This document shows, piece after piece, positions 28,476-36,556 of a DNA stretch of 64,000 nucleotides (its first letter is position 1; every line of letters starts with the position of its first letter). The position numbers and the translations under genes are program-made. Source of the DNA: UBA1413 sp037447215 (lineage in GTDB: Bacteria > Bacteroidota > Bacteroidia > Bacteroidales > Prolixibacteraceae). The stretch is from positions 1 through 64,000 of the forward strand of contig JBBIHB010000001.1 in the NCBI GenBank assembly GCA_037447215.1, given 5' to 3'. The notes beneath the pieces are model-generated. The model was not told the DNA's origin. It made no database searches and saw nothing but the letters and a program-made list of their open reading frames with translations.

Positions 28476-28707
28476 ATATTTATGCATAGGATTTAAAAAT
28501 CTATTGTAAAAAGGGTTAGAGCAATACTGCGGGAATACACCCGTTAAGCAAAACGGCGGCGAAGAAAGGAGGTTTTGCGAAAGCAGGTATTGGAGAAAAC
28601 TAAACAAGTCATTGATTTTATTGCGGGTAGTATAAAATCCTTGTGTTTGTTTGGTGAAACAATTGAATAATACTACCCAAAATTAATAAAAAAAAGGAGG
28701 AATAATT

Positions 28708-29151
28708 ATGAATCAGAAACACATGAAATTAAGAATTGTAATATCCATTGTAGCATCCTTGTTGTTTTTTAATACTTCAAAAATTATGGCACAAACAGAA
28801 AAAACCGAAAATGTTTCCGACAAACTGGTTATAGTCTGGACCAGTGATGACCCTTACCTCGCCGAACGGATGGTACTGATGTATGCCCACGCTGCCAAAA
28901 CCGCCGGATGGTTTAAAGATGTTACCCTTATTATTTGGGGGCCATCTGCTAAACTGTCTTCCGAAAACCTGAACATACAGATAAAGCTCAAAGCCATGCA
29001 AAAAGATGGTGTTGAAATTCAGGCATGTATTGCCTGCGCTGATGCTTATGGAGTTGTGGATGACCTGAAAAATCTGGGGTTTGAAGTAAAAGGGATGGGA
29101 AAGCCATTATCGGATTACCTGAAAAGCGATGCAAAAGTCTTAACTTTATAA
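28708..29151 (+). CDS. Exported DsrE-family protein
   Basis: A 147-residue protein with a cleavable signal peptide (about 1-29) followed by a DsrE/TusD-like fold. The nucleotide-binding-like strand is KLVIVWTSDDPYLAERM and a loop holds two cysteines, QACIACADAYG. DsrE proteins relay sulfur on conserved cysteines, usually in the cytosol; some members are exported. An unusually good ribosome-binding site (AAGGAGG, 9 bases before the ATG) fixes the start. It converges with the lipoprotein gene at 29155 with only 3 bases between the stops. The sulfur-relay role is a family property; the partner is unknown. Confidence 0.75.
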   Translation: MNQKHMKLRIVISIVASLLFFNTSKIMAQTEKTENVSDKLVIVWTSDDPYLAERMVLMYAHAAKTAGWFKDVTLIIWGPSAKLSSENLNIQIKLKAMQKDGVEIQACIACADAYGVVDDLKNLGFEVKGMGKPLSDYLKSDAKVLTL

Positions 29152-29154
29152 ACT

Positions 29155-29721
29155 TCATTTTGTCAGGATTTGCCCCATTCTTTTCCTTAGTACCCCTTCC
29201 TGTTCGGGTGACCAATACCTGCAATCGAGTTCGATAAAAACCGATGAATAGGGAATTACCTCTTCAGTTTTAATTACCATTACTTTAAACAACCTCGAAG
29301 CCTGGTCGATTTTTACAAAGACCGTATCGTGGAGGATGGTTTGTATATCATATCCTCTCAGTAGGTTTTTGAGTCCGGTATGGTATTCATCTATTGCAGG
29401 AACCTGTTCTGGGGTAATAAACGAGAGTTCGTGGTCAGTATAAATTACTGGTTTTACATGTGTCACATTTTCAATTTCTTTTAGCACAAAACAGAGAGCT
29501 GGTAAAAGGTTTTCACCTGAGTTTATCACTTCGATCCCGGTAGCGGTTTGTGCCGGAAAAGCTTTATCGACCACCAATATCCAGTTGCGGTGACCGAAAA
29601 GGTTCAGTTGTTCTCGAAAGGTTTCCTTCCATTTATCCGGAGATTCCATACTTTCTTTGCCCGATTGGTGACAGCAGGACTGAAATATTACAGCCGCAAT
29701 TAAAACAATCAGATATCTCAT
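29155..29721 (-). CDS. RbsD/FucU-like lipoprotein
   Basis: A 188-residue lipoprotein (lipobox VIFQSC, Cys16). The mature part resembles the RbsD/FucU sugar mutarotase fold: FGHRNWILVVDKAFPAQ looks like its N-terminal GHGD..VIADA motif with His retained, and VMVIKTEEVIPYSSVFIEL like the C-terminal strand. These enzymes interconvert ring forms of ribose or fucose and are normally cytosolic proteins of about 140 residues. A membrane-anchored version would act on free sugars outside the cytoplasm. I am moderately sure of the fold only. It converges with the DsrE gene and is followed on its 5' side by an IS3 remnant. Confidence 0.5.
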   Translation of the reverse strand: MRYLIVLIAAVIFQSCCHQSGKESMESPDKWKETFREQLNLFGHRNWILVVDKAFPAQTATGIEVINSGENLLPALCFVLKEIENVTHVKPVIYTDHELSFITPEQVPAIDEYHTGLKNLLRGYDIQTILHDTVFVKIDQASRLFKVMVIKTEEVIPYSSVFIELDCRYWSPEQEGVLRKRMGQILTK

Positions 29722-29825
29722 TGCATCAATATTTTGAAAAATTCGTTATATACTTTCGAAGTCTCGTCCTGAAAAAAGTTTACAGTTTTTATTGTTAATC
29801 CTGAAATACATTTTCAAAGTTAATT

Positions 29826-29960
29826 TCAGTCCTGATATTGGTTTACAATAAGTTTATTTTTCGCGTAATAGTTCTTCCAGATTCGTTTCATTTCTACTGG
29901 TTCAATAGCATGATGAACTTTATCGGGAGTGTGATTGCTGATGCTCATGTGAGGTCGTCG
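29826..29960 (-). mobile_element. IS3-family transposase C-terminal remnant
   Basis: Read leftward from 29960, the sequence encodes RRPHMSISNHTPDKVHHAI, then KRIWKNYY, ending at TGA 29828-29826. This is the end of the integrase core of IS3-type OrfB transposases (the conserved RPH..L...TP block). The catalytic DDE part, the start and the inverted repeats are absent, so it is a dead fragment. The remainder of 29722-30088 holds no gene. Confidence 0.7.
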
Positions 29961-30088
29961 GCAAACAGGAACAGAACGTTGGGCCGGGTCGGAAAATGGG
30001 TTCCTTTTTTAAAGCAATGCACATGAAAGGGCAAAAATCGATAAAAGTCCGGCAGTGGTTAAATATGCTGATTTTATACTGATCAAAT

Positions 30089-31007
30089 TCAGCATACCAG
30101 GAATTGCGAAAGATAATTCCTGCTCGTTAAAATTGCAGAGACAATATCTTCGTGCGAACCTTCGAAGGCCTTATCTTCCACCTCGATACAAACCGGGCCG
30201 CGATATTTTACCGAGGTAAGTGCAGAAAAGAATGCACGCCAGTCCACATCGCCCAGTCCCGGTATTTTCGGTGAATGGTATTCCAATGGGTAGGCCATAA
30301 TTCCTACCTGGTCGAGTTTCTCGCGGTATAATTTTACATCTTTCAGGTGGATGTGGAAGAGTTTATCCTTGTATTCGTAAATCGGCCTGATGGGGTCCAT
30401 CATCTGCCATACGAGGTGCGACGGATCATAATTAAGCCCCAAAGCCGGTGACGGGATTATTTCAAACATCCGGTTCCAGATAGCAGGGGTTGTTGCGAGG
30501 TTTTTACCACCTGGCCATTCATCGTTGGTGAAAAGCATAGGGCAGTTCTCGATACCAATCCGGACATTGTTTTCCTCAGCAGTTTTAATAATAGCCGGCC
30601 AGGTTTGGGAGAATATCTTTAGGTTATCGGCTATTTTTGGTTTGGTCACGGCCAATAAAAGTATTTACTACATTGATGCCGAGTTTTGCAGCAGCCAAAA
30701 TCACTTTTTTAATGTGTCCGATATATACTTCGGTCTTCTGCACATCTGGGTCTAGCGGATTGGGGTAATATCCAAGTCCCGAAATATACACTTTGTTCTT
30801 GGCCAGAGTGGTTTTTATTTCCTTAATTTTTGCCTCATCAAGCGTACCCACATCAATGTGGGTTACACCCGCATACCGGCGTTCGGATTTCCCTTTGGGC
30901 CAGCACATAATTTCAACGCAGGCGAAACGGTTTTTCCCGGCAAATTCGATTACTTCTTCGAAACTGTTATCGGCCAATATGGCGCTTACAAATCCTAAAT
31001 CAAGCAT
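30089..31007 (-). pseudogene. Sugar phosphate isomerase/epimerase (xylose isomerase-like TIM barrel), frameshifted
   Basis: Read leftward from the ATG at 31007, the first frame encodes the N-terminal half (LGFVSAILADNSFEEVIEF, CVEIMCWP, NVVNTFIGRD) and then runs out near 30640. A second frame continues with KIADNLKIFSQTW to the end (NYDPSHLVWQMMDP, HIHLKDVK, YRGPVCIEVED). Joined it is about 305 residues, full length for this cytosolic TIM-barrel family, with metal ligands in IGIENCP, YDPSHL, HIHLKD and CIEVED. The one-base slip lies in an A/C-rich stretch and nothing else is damaged, so it may be recent or an error. Such enzymes epimerise keto sugars in catabolic operons. Confidence 0.8.
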
Positions 31008-31097
31008 AGTAAGATAGTTTTTATGTTGTCCTCTCAAAAATAGGGAAATATTTGAAAAGTTTATTGGGCTATGGTTTGGGGTATAACTAATTTTCAA

Positions 31098-31128
31098 CTT
31101 GCTCTGTTAAAAAGAACTTCTAAATTTG
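31098..31128 (+). promoter_or_regulatory. Putative promoter of the esterase-GH2 operon
   Basis: CTTG (31098-31101), 19 bases, then TAAATTTG (31121-31128), a full match to the -7 consensus TAnnTTTG with one mismatch at -33. It lies 24 bases before the esterase start codon. Confidence 0.6.
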
Positions 31129-31152
31129 AGGAAAAATTAAATCGATTTAACC

Positions 31153-32013
31153 ATGAAAAACTTTATTGTCATTTTATCCCTGTTTATTTCCTCATCACTT
31201 TTTGCCCAGACCGGAATTGTATTCGACAACCTGACGATGGAGAGCAAAATCCTGAAAATGGAGCGGAAATATGCCATATACCTCCCTCCATGTTACGAAA
31301 CCTCACAGCGGAGCTACCCGGTGTTGTACCTTTTGCACGGCGGAGGGGACGACCAGACTGGCTGGGTCCAATTTGGTGAAGTTTTGCACATCGCCGATAA
31401 AGCCATCAACGAGGGTAAAGCAACGCCCATGATAATTGTAATGCCCGATGCCGATACCGGACAACGTGGTTATACCAACGATGTAAGCGGCGAATGGCGC
31501 TACGAAGATTTTTTCTTCGAAGAATTGATGCCGCATGTTGAAAAAAAATACAGGATAAGGGCTCAGAAAAGATACAGGGCGGTTGCCGGTTTGTCGATGG
31601 GTGGCGGTGGAACTTTCTATTACGCACTACACCGTCCTGATATGTTCTCGTCTGCCTGTCCGTTGAGCGCATCTATCGGGCCGCTCAACCGCGATGAAAT
31701 GAACAATTATATTAAACGGCGCGGGATGAAAGATGCACCCAAAGAAAAAATTGATGCATGGTTTGCGAAATACAGCGTACTCGATGCAATCCGGAGTATG
31801 CCCGAGGAGCAAAAAAAAGCTGTTCGCTGGTATATCGATTGTGGCGACGATGATTTCCTTTTCGAAGGCAACGCGCTGGTTCATATCGAAATGCGGAAAA
31901 ACAACATCCCCCATGAATACCGGGTACGCAATGGCGGACACACATGGACCTATTGGCGCGAGTCGCTGCCCACTGTCCTCTCGTTTGTATCGGATGCATT
32001 TCATCAGTACTGA
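31153..32013 (+). CDS. CE1-like secreted esterase (esterase D/feruloyl esterase family)
   Basis: A 286-residue alpha/beta hydrolase of the putative esterase family that includes carbohydrate esterase family 1 (acetyl-xylan and feruloyl esterases). The signal peptide ends at SSLFAQ (about residue 18). The nucleophile Ser148 is in AGLSMGGGG, the acid is probably the Asp of IDCGDDDFL, and the catalytic His is in RNGGHTW. The strand YLLHGGGDDQTGW forms the oxyanion hole. Secreted, it would remove acyl groups from hemicellulose ahead of the glycosidases encoded downstream. First gene behind a promoter; the GH2 gene follows after 59 bases. Confidence 0.88.
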   Translation: MKNFIVILSLFISSSLFAQTGIVFDNLTMESKILKMERKYAIYLPPCYETSQRSYPVLYLLHGGGDDQTGWVQFGEVLHIADKAINEGKATPMIIVMPDADTGQRGYTNDVSGEWRYEDFFFEELMPHVEKKYRIRAQKRYRAVAGLSMGGGGTFYYALHRPDMFSSACPLSASIGPLNRDEMNNYIKRRGMKDAPKEKIDAWFAKYSVLDAIRSMPEEQKKAVRWYIDCGDDDFLFEGNALVHIEMRKNNIPHEYRVRNGGHTWTYWRESLPTVLSFVSDAFHQY

Positions 32014-32072
32014 GAACTTTTCCGGAACATGGCCGGATGAGCTAAACTAAAGAACCACTATCCCAATAAATT

Positions 32073-34913
32073 ATGAAGAAATACCTGATATTTTTTGGAG
32101 TATCATTGATTTTCAATGTTATATTTTCCTGCCGGTCACTCATGCATGAGCAGAAAATCGACCTTTCGGGCGAATGGCAGTTTATGATTGACCCTAATGA
32201 CAAAGGTGTAACCGAACAATGGTATCTGCGACCTCTAACCGATTTGGTCAACCTGCCTGGCTCGATGGCTTCAAATGGCAAAGGTTTCAATGTGGATATC
32301 ACCACCATCTGGACAGGGCAAGTGGTTGACAGCTCGTTTTTTAAAAATGAGAAATATACCCGGTACCGTGACCCTGCAAATTTCAAGGTGCCTTTCTGGC
32401 TGCAACCGGTTAAGCATTATGTGGGCGCAGCCTGGTACAAAAGAGAGGTATGCATCCCCGAAAACTGGGATGGCAGTTACATTGAATTATTTCTGGAAAG
32501 GTGCCATTGGGAAACCCGCCTGTGGATTAACGGGAAAGAGGCCGGAATGCGAAACTCGCTGGGGACACCGCATATTTACGACATTACCGGATTTGTTAAG
32601 ACAGGGAAAAATGTAATTTCAATATGTGTTGATAATCGCATAAAGGAGATTGATCCCGGAATTAATTCTCACAGTGTATCGGACCACACCCAATCGAACT
32701 GGAACGGTATGGTTGGGAAGTTGTACCTTGAATCTCGTCCAAAAGTACATATCAGGAATATTCAGGTTTATCCCGATGCGGATCAGAAAAAAGCGTTGGT
32801 AAGGCTGACTGTTACAGGTTATAACGGCGAATCCCGAAAAATCAGCATTAAATTTTCGGCCTTTGGTTTGGGAAATCCTGCTCCGATAACTAAAAATTTT
32901 ACCCTTGATGGCATTGAGAATATCATCAGGATTGAATACCCTTTGGGTGATAATGCACAACTTTGGGATGAGTTTAACACGGCAACCTATAAACTGGAAG
33001 TTTTACTGAAGGATGAAGAATCGGGGAAAACTGATAAAAGGGCAACCTGTTTTGGATTACGTAATTTTGTAGCCAAAGGAAGACAGTTAACCATTAATGG
33101 TCGCCCGGTTTTTCTGAGGGGAACACTCGAATGTGCCATTTCCCCGAAAACCGGTTATCCACCCACTGACAAGGAATCGTGGGCAAGAATTTTTTCTATT
33201 TGCAAAACTTACGGGCTGAACCACATGAGGTTTCATTCCTGGTGCCCGCCCAAAGCAGCTTTCGAGGCTGCCGATAAAGCAGGGTTCTATCTGCAACCCG
33301 AGGTATCGTGCTGGCCCAATCAATCGACCACCCTGGGCGATGGAAAGCCTTTTGACCAATATCTGTACGAAGAAACTGCACGAATGATAGAACATTACGG
33401 GAACCATCCTTCGTTTGTAATGCTCGCTTCGGGGAATGAACCGGGTGGCCGAAACCACCGGAGTTTTCTGTCGGAGTATATCACTCACTGGAAGTCGCAG
33501 GATTCACGCAGGTTGTATGTTTCGGCAGCCGGATGGCCCAATATCCCCGAAAATGACTTTATGAGCGATGCCGGACCGCGCATTCAGGCTTGGGGAGCCG
33601 GGCTCAGCAGCATCATCAACCGGGAACCGCCCCGCAACAACTACGACTGGAGCGGTTATATTATGCAGTTTCCGCAGCCGGTGGTCAGCCACGAAATTGG
33701 CCAATGGTGTGTATATCCAAATTTTAAAGAAATTGAAAAATACGATGGGGTACTAAAAGCCCGTAATTTTGAAATTTTCAGGGAAACCCTCGCTGAAAAC
33801 GGCATGGCCCACCTTGCCGATAGTTTTCTGCTGGCATCGGGAAAATTGCAGGCACTTTGCTACAAGGCCGATATTGAGGCTGCTTTGCGAACCAAAGAGT
33901 TTGGCGGTTTCCAGTTGTTGGATATACACGATTTTCCAGGGCAGGGTACTGCATTGGTCGGCATTCTTGATCCTTTCTGGGAAGAAAAAGGATATATCAC
34001 ACCCGAAGAATTCAGCAGGTTCTGCAATACAACAGTACCCCTGGCCAGGTTCCCTAAACATATTTATACCAACAATGAAATTTTAGCTGTTCCGGTTGAG
34101 GTAGCCCATTATGGCAAGTTAGCCTTGAAATCTACAGTTCCCAAATGGAAAATTATTGGTCAATCGGGACAAATCTTACACGAAGGAATACTTTCAGAAA
34201 CCGATATCACTGTTGGAAACGGTTTTGCACTCGGCGATATTACTGTTCCTTTGAGCCAATTTTCAAAGGCTCAGCAACTTTCCCTCGAAGTTTCGGTGGA
34301 TAAATTCAGTAATAACTGGGACTTTTGGGTTTATCCAGCTCAGAAGGAAGAAGTTGCAGGGGATGAAAAGATAAGGGTTGTTCAAAAAATAGATGAAAAT
34401 ACCCTGAAGTTTCTCGAAGATGGTGGCAGTGTATTGCTTACGATTCCAAAAGGAGAACTTAACCCGGCCATGGGAGGTAATATACAAAATGGCTTTTCGA
34501 GTATTTTCTGGAATACTGCCTGGACAAGAGGGCAGGCTCCCCACACATTGGGGATTTTGTGTAATCCGAGCCATCCGGCTTTGGCCGGATTTCCGACAGA
34601 ATATCACAGCAACTGGCAGTGGTGGGACGCTATGCACCACGGCAGCGCTATTGATTTAAGCAGTATGAAAGACATGCAGCCAATCGTGAGGATAATCGAT
34701 GACTGGTTCACCAACCGGCCGCTTGCACTGATCTTCGAAGCAAGATTAGGGAGAGGCCGCATCCTCGTTTCAGGTATCGACTTTGCAACCCGTATTGAGA
34801 GCCGGCCTGAGGCGCTTCAATTGCTGCATGGCCTGAAGGTGTATATGGCCGGTAAAAATTTTGATCCTGAATCTGAAATTTCACAAGAAACCCTGGTTAG
34901 ACTGACAGACTAA
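32073..34913 (+). CDS. GH2-type glycoside hydrolase, 946 residues
   Basis: A large exported enzyme; the N-terminus has a short hydrophobic signal with lipobox-like IFSC (Cys20). The jelly-roll sugar-binding domain comes first (about 25-210: AAWYKREVCIPENW, RCHWETRLWINGKEAG), then an Ig-like domain (about 220-330). The barrel follows (about 335-600) with acid/base Glu456 in ASGNEPGG and nucleophile Glu541 in VVSHEIGQW. The last 300 residues end in an unusual GRGRILVSGIDF element resembling a glutamine-amidotransferase-like beta-galactosidase domain. The retaining GH2 mechanism is well supported. Substrate could be a beta-galactoside, glucuronide or mannoside. Second gene of the esterase operon. 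Confidence 0.85.
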   Translation: MKKYLIFFGVSLIFNVIFSCRSLMHEQKIDLSGEWQFMIDPNDKGVTEQWYLRPLTDLVNLPGSMASNGKGFNVDITTIWTGQVVDSSFFKNEKYTRYRDPANFKVPFWLQPVKHYVGAAWYKREVCIPENWDGSYIELFLERCHWETRLWINGKEAGMRNSLGTPHIYDITGFVKTGKNVISICVDNRIKEIDPGINSHSVSDHTQSNWNGMVGKLYLESRPKVHIRNIQVYPDADQKKALVRLTVTGYNGESRKISIKFSAFGLGNPAPITKNFTLDGIENIIRIEYPLGDNAQLWDEFNTATYKLEVLLKDEESGKTDKRATCFGLRNFVAKGRQLTINGRPVFLRGTLECAISPKTGYPPTDKESWARIFSICKTYGLNHMRFHSWCPPKAAFEAADKAGFYLQPEVSCWPNQSTTLGDGKPFDQYLYEETARMIEHYGNHPSFVMLASGNEPGGRNHRSFLSEYITHWKSQDSRRLYVSAAGWPNIPENDFMSDAGPRIQAWGAGLSSIINREPPRNNYDWSGYIMQFPQPVVSHEIGQWCVYPNFKEIEKYDGVLKARNFEIFRETLAENGMAHLADSFLLASGKLQALCYKADIEAALRTKEFGGFQLLDIHDFPGQGTALVGILDPFWEEKGYITPEEFSRFCNTTVPLARFPKHIYTNNEILAVPVEVAHYGKLALKSTVPKWKIIGQSGQILHEGILSETDITVGNGFALGDITVPLSQFSKAQQLSLEVSVDKFSNNWDFWVYPAQKEEVAGDEKIRVVQKIDENTLKFLEDGGSVLLTIPKGELNPAMGGNIQNGFSSIFWNTAWTRGQAPHTLGILCNPSHPALAGFPTEYHSNWQWWDAMHHGSAIDLSSMKDMQPIVRIIDDWFTNRPLALIFEARLGRGRILVSGIDFATRIESRPEALQLLHGLKVYMAGKNFDPESEISQETLVRLTD

Positions 34914-34930
34914 ATGAGGATTGGAAAAAA

Positions 34931-35050
34931 TGAAATTTCCATGATTTCAGGAACACAAACCGTTATGCCCGCCTGAACATACGGGCAGGAATAACATTTC
35001 TCATGGAAATTCCCCGCCAGAACCTTTCAGGCGGGCTGGCATCCGACCAT
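34931..35050 (-). repeat. 120-bp interspersed repeat, copy 1 (inverted relative to copies 2 and 3)
   Basis: This stretch is the near-exact reverse complement of 43086-43204 and 52622-52740. It contains two pairs of 11-base inverted repeats that interleave: GCCCGCCTGAA with TTCAGGCGGGC, and AATTTCCATGA with TCATGGAAATT. It lies between the GH2 gene and the MFS gene. No coding capacity, no flanking duplication recognised. Confidence 0.85.
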
Positions 35051-35211
35051 AAAAAAACAAGACAATTTTTTACAGATGAACATTTTAGCACCATTTATTC
35101 CGAATCGCTTTCATACCCGGTACTGAAATTGATTATATCATTATTAATGAAATGTAGGCTGGAAATGCCAGATGAATTTGTATTTTCGTATAATTCAACC
35201 AAATCGGTCTG

Positions 35212-36549
35212 ATGAAACTAAATTATAGCTATTTGCTCACCATTTCGGTTGCCACAGCACTTGGTGGCCTTCTTTTCGGGTTCGACATTTCAGTGATATC
35301 GGGGACTATCCCATTTATACAGGAATATTTTGGACTGAATGAGGCCATGAAAGGATGGGTAGTCAGCAGCGCTCTTATCGGGTGCATTATTGGAGCTTCG
35401 TTTGTGGGTAAACTTGGTGACAGGTATGGACGGAAAAAAGTATTGCTGGTTACAAGTATCCTTTTTTCAGTTTCGGCGGTAGGGACAGGCATGTCGGGAT
35501 CGGTTCCGGTTTTCGTAATATACAGGATTCTTGGAGGGCTTGCAGTTGGCGGAGCCTCGGTGCTGGCCCCCATGTACATAGCCGAAGTATCACCGGCTCA
35601 GGTCAGGGGACGCATGGTTTCCATCAATCAGCTTACCATCGTTATCGGCATTTCGATGGCATACTATTCGAACTACCTTTTGCTGCCAATCGGCGACAAT
35701 GCATGGAGATGGATGTTTGCTGCCGAAGCTGTACCTGCCATTGTTTTTATGGTGGCGCTGTTTGTAATCCCTGAAAGTCCGCGCTGGCTTGTAGCAAGGA
35801 AAAATGAAGAAAAAGCCCGGAGGGTATTGAAAAAAATTGCCAATGACGAGTTTGCCGAAATGGAATTGGTTGAAATCAAAGAATCGCTTATAGGAATAGA
35901 AAAAAGGGCTTCGCAAAAAGATGTCTTTCAGAAAAAGTACCGGTTCATTCTTTTCCTCGGCATTTTTCTGGCCGTGTTTCAGCAATGGTCGGGCATCAAT
36001 GTCATATTCTTTTATGCCCCCGATATTTTTGCCAAAGCCCGGTTTGCTATCGATGATGCCCTGTTCCAAACCACACTGATTGGCCTGATCAATATTGTAT
36101 TCACCATCCTTGCCATGCAGGTGATTGACCGCATCGGGCGAAAGGCCATGATGCTGATTGGTTCCGCAGGAATGGCGGTATGCTATGGAATCATCGGTTT
36201 CCTTTTTCTTAGGGGACAAACCGATGGTATCTGGATGATTTCGGTTTTATTGGCAGCCCCGGCATTTTTCGCATTTGGACTTGGACCTACCGTATGGGTG
36301 GTAATTTCCGAAATCTTCCCAAACCGGATAAGGGGGGTGGCCATGTCGGTAGCGACCTTTTCCCTATGGACTGCCTGCTACTTTCTTACCCTTACCTTTC
36401 CTGTATTTGTTGAGCAATTCAATGCTGCCAATACATTCTGGATATATGCAACCATCTGTCTGTCAGGCGTTTTAGTGATTTTCCGTTATTTGCCCGAAAC
36501 AAAAGGCATTTCCCTCGAACAACTTGAAATTAAGCTGACCAAAAAATAA
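35212..36549 (+). CDS. MFS sugar porter (XylE/GlcP-like)
   Basis: A 445-residue inner membrane sugar:proton symporter of the sugar porter family with 12 predicted helices. Diagnostic motifs are GKLGDRYGRKK between helices 2 and 3, PESPRWL after helix 6, QQWSGIN in helix 7, and PETKG after helix 12. The QQxSGxN and PESPRxL motifs favour hexoses or xylose. It starts after the 120-bp repeat and is followed 7 bases later by the GH120 gene, whose product releases xylose, so D-xylose is a reasonable substrate. In this island it replaces the SusC/SusD-type importers at the inner membrane step. Confidence 0.93.
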   Translation: MKLNYSYLLTISVATALGGLLFGFDISVISGTIPFIQEYFGLNEAMKGWVVSSALIGCIIGASFVGKLGDRYGRKKVLLVTSILFSVSAVGTGMSGSVPVFVIYRILGGLAVGGASVLAPMYIAEVSPAQVRGRMVSINQLTIVIGISMAYYSNYLLLPIGDNAWRWMFAAEAVPAIVFMVALFVIPESPRWLVARKNEEKARRVLKKIANDEFAEMELVEIKESLIGIEKRASQKDVFQKKYRFILFLGIFLAVFQQWSGINVIFFYAPDIFAKARFAIDDALFQTTLIGLINIVFTILAMQVIDRIGRKAMMLIGSAGMAVCYGIIGFLFLRGQTDGIWMISVLLAAPAFFAFGLGPTVWVVISEIFPNRIRGVAMSVATFSLWTACYFLTLTFPVFVEQFNAANTFWIYATICLSGVLVIFRYLPETKGISLEQLEIKLTKK

Positions 36550-36556
36550 ACAGGAG

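Noticed and set aside
35003..35212. Possible small gene from 35003
   Set aside because: Its first third is a translation of the repeat element (the same MEIPRQN-SGG string appears in the copy-3 frame) and the rest is spacer.
35590..36219. 209-codon open frame antisense to the MFS gene
   Set aside because: It is a mirror frame of a firmly identified membrane transporter and shows low-complexity His/Asn/Lys composition with no signal, domain or promoter.
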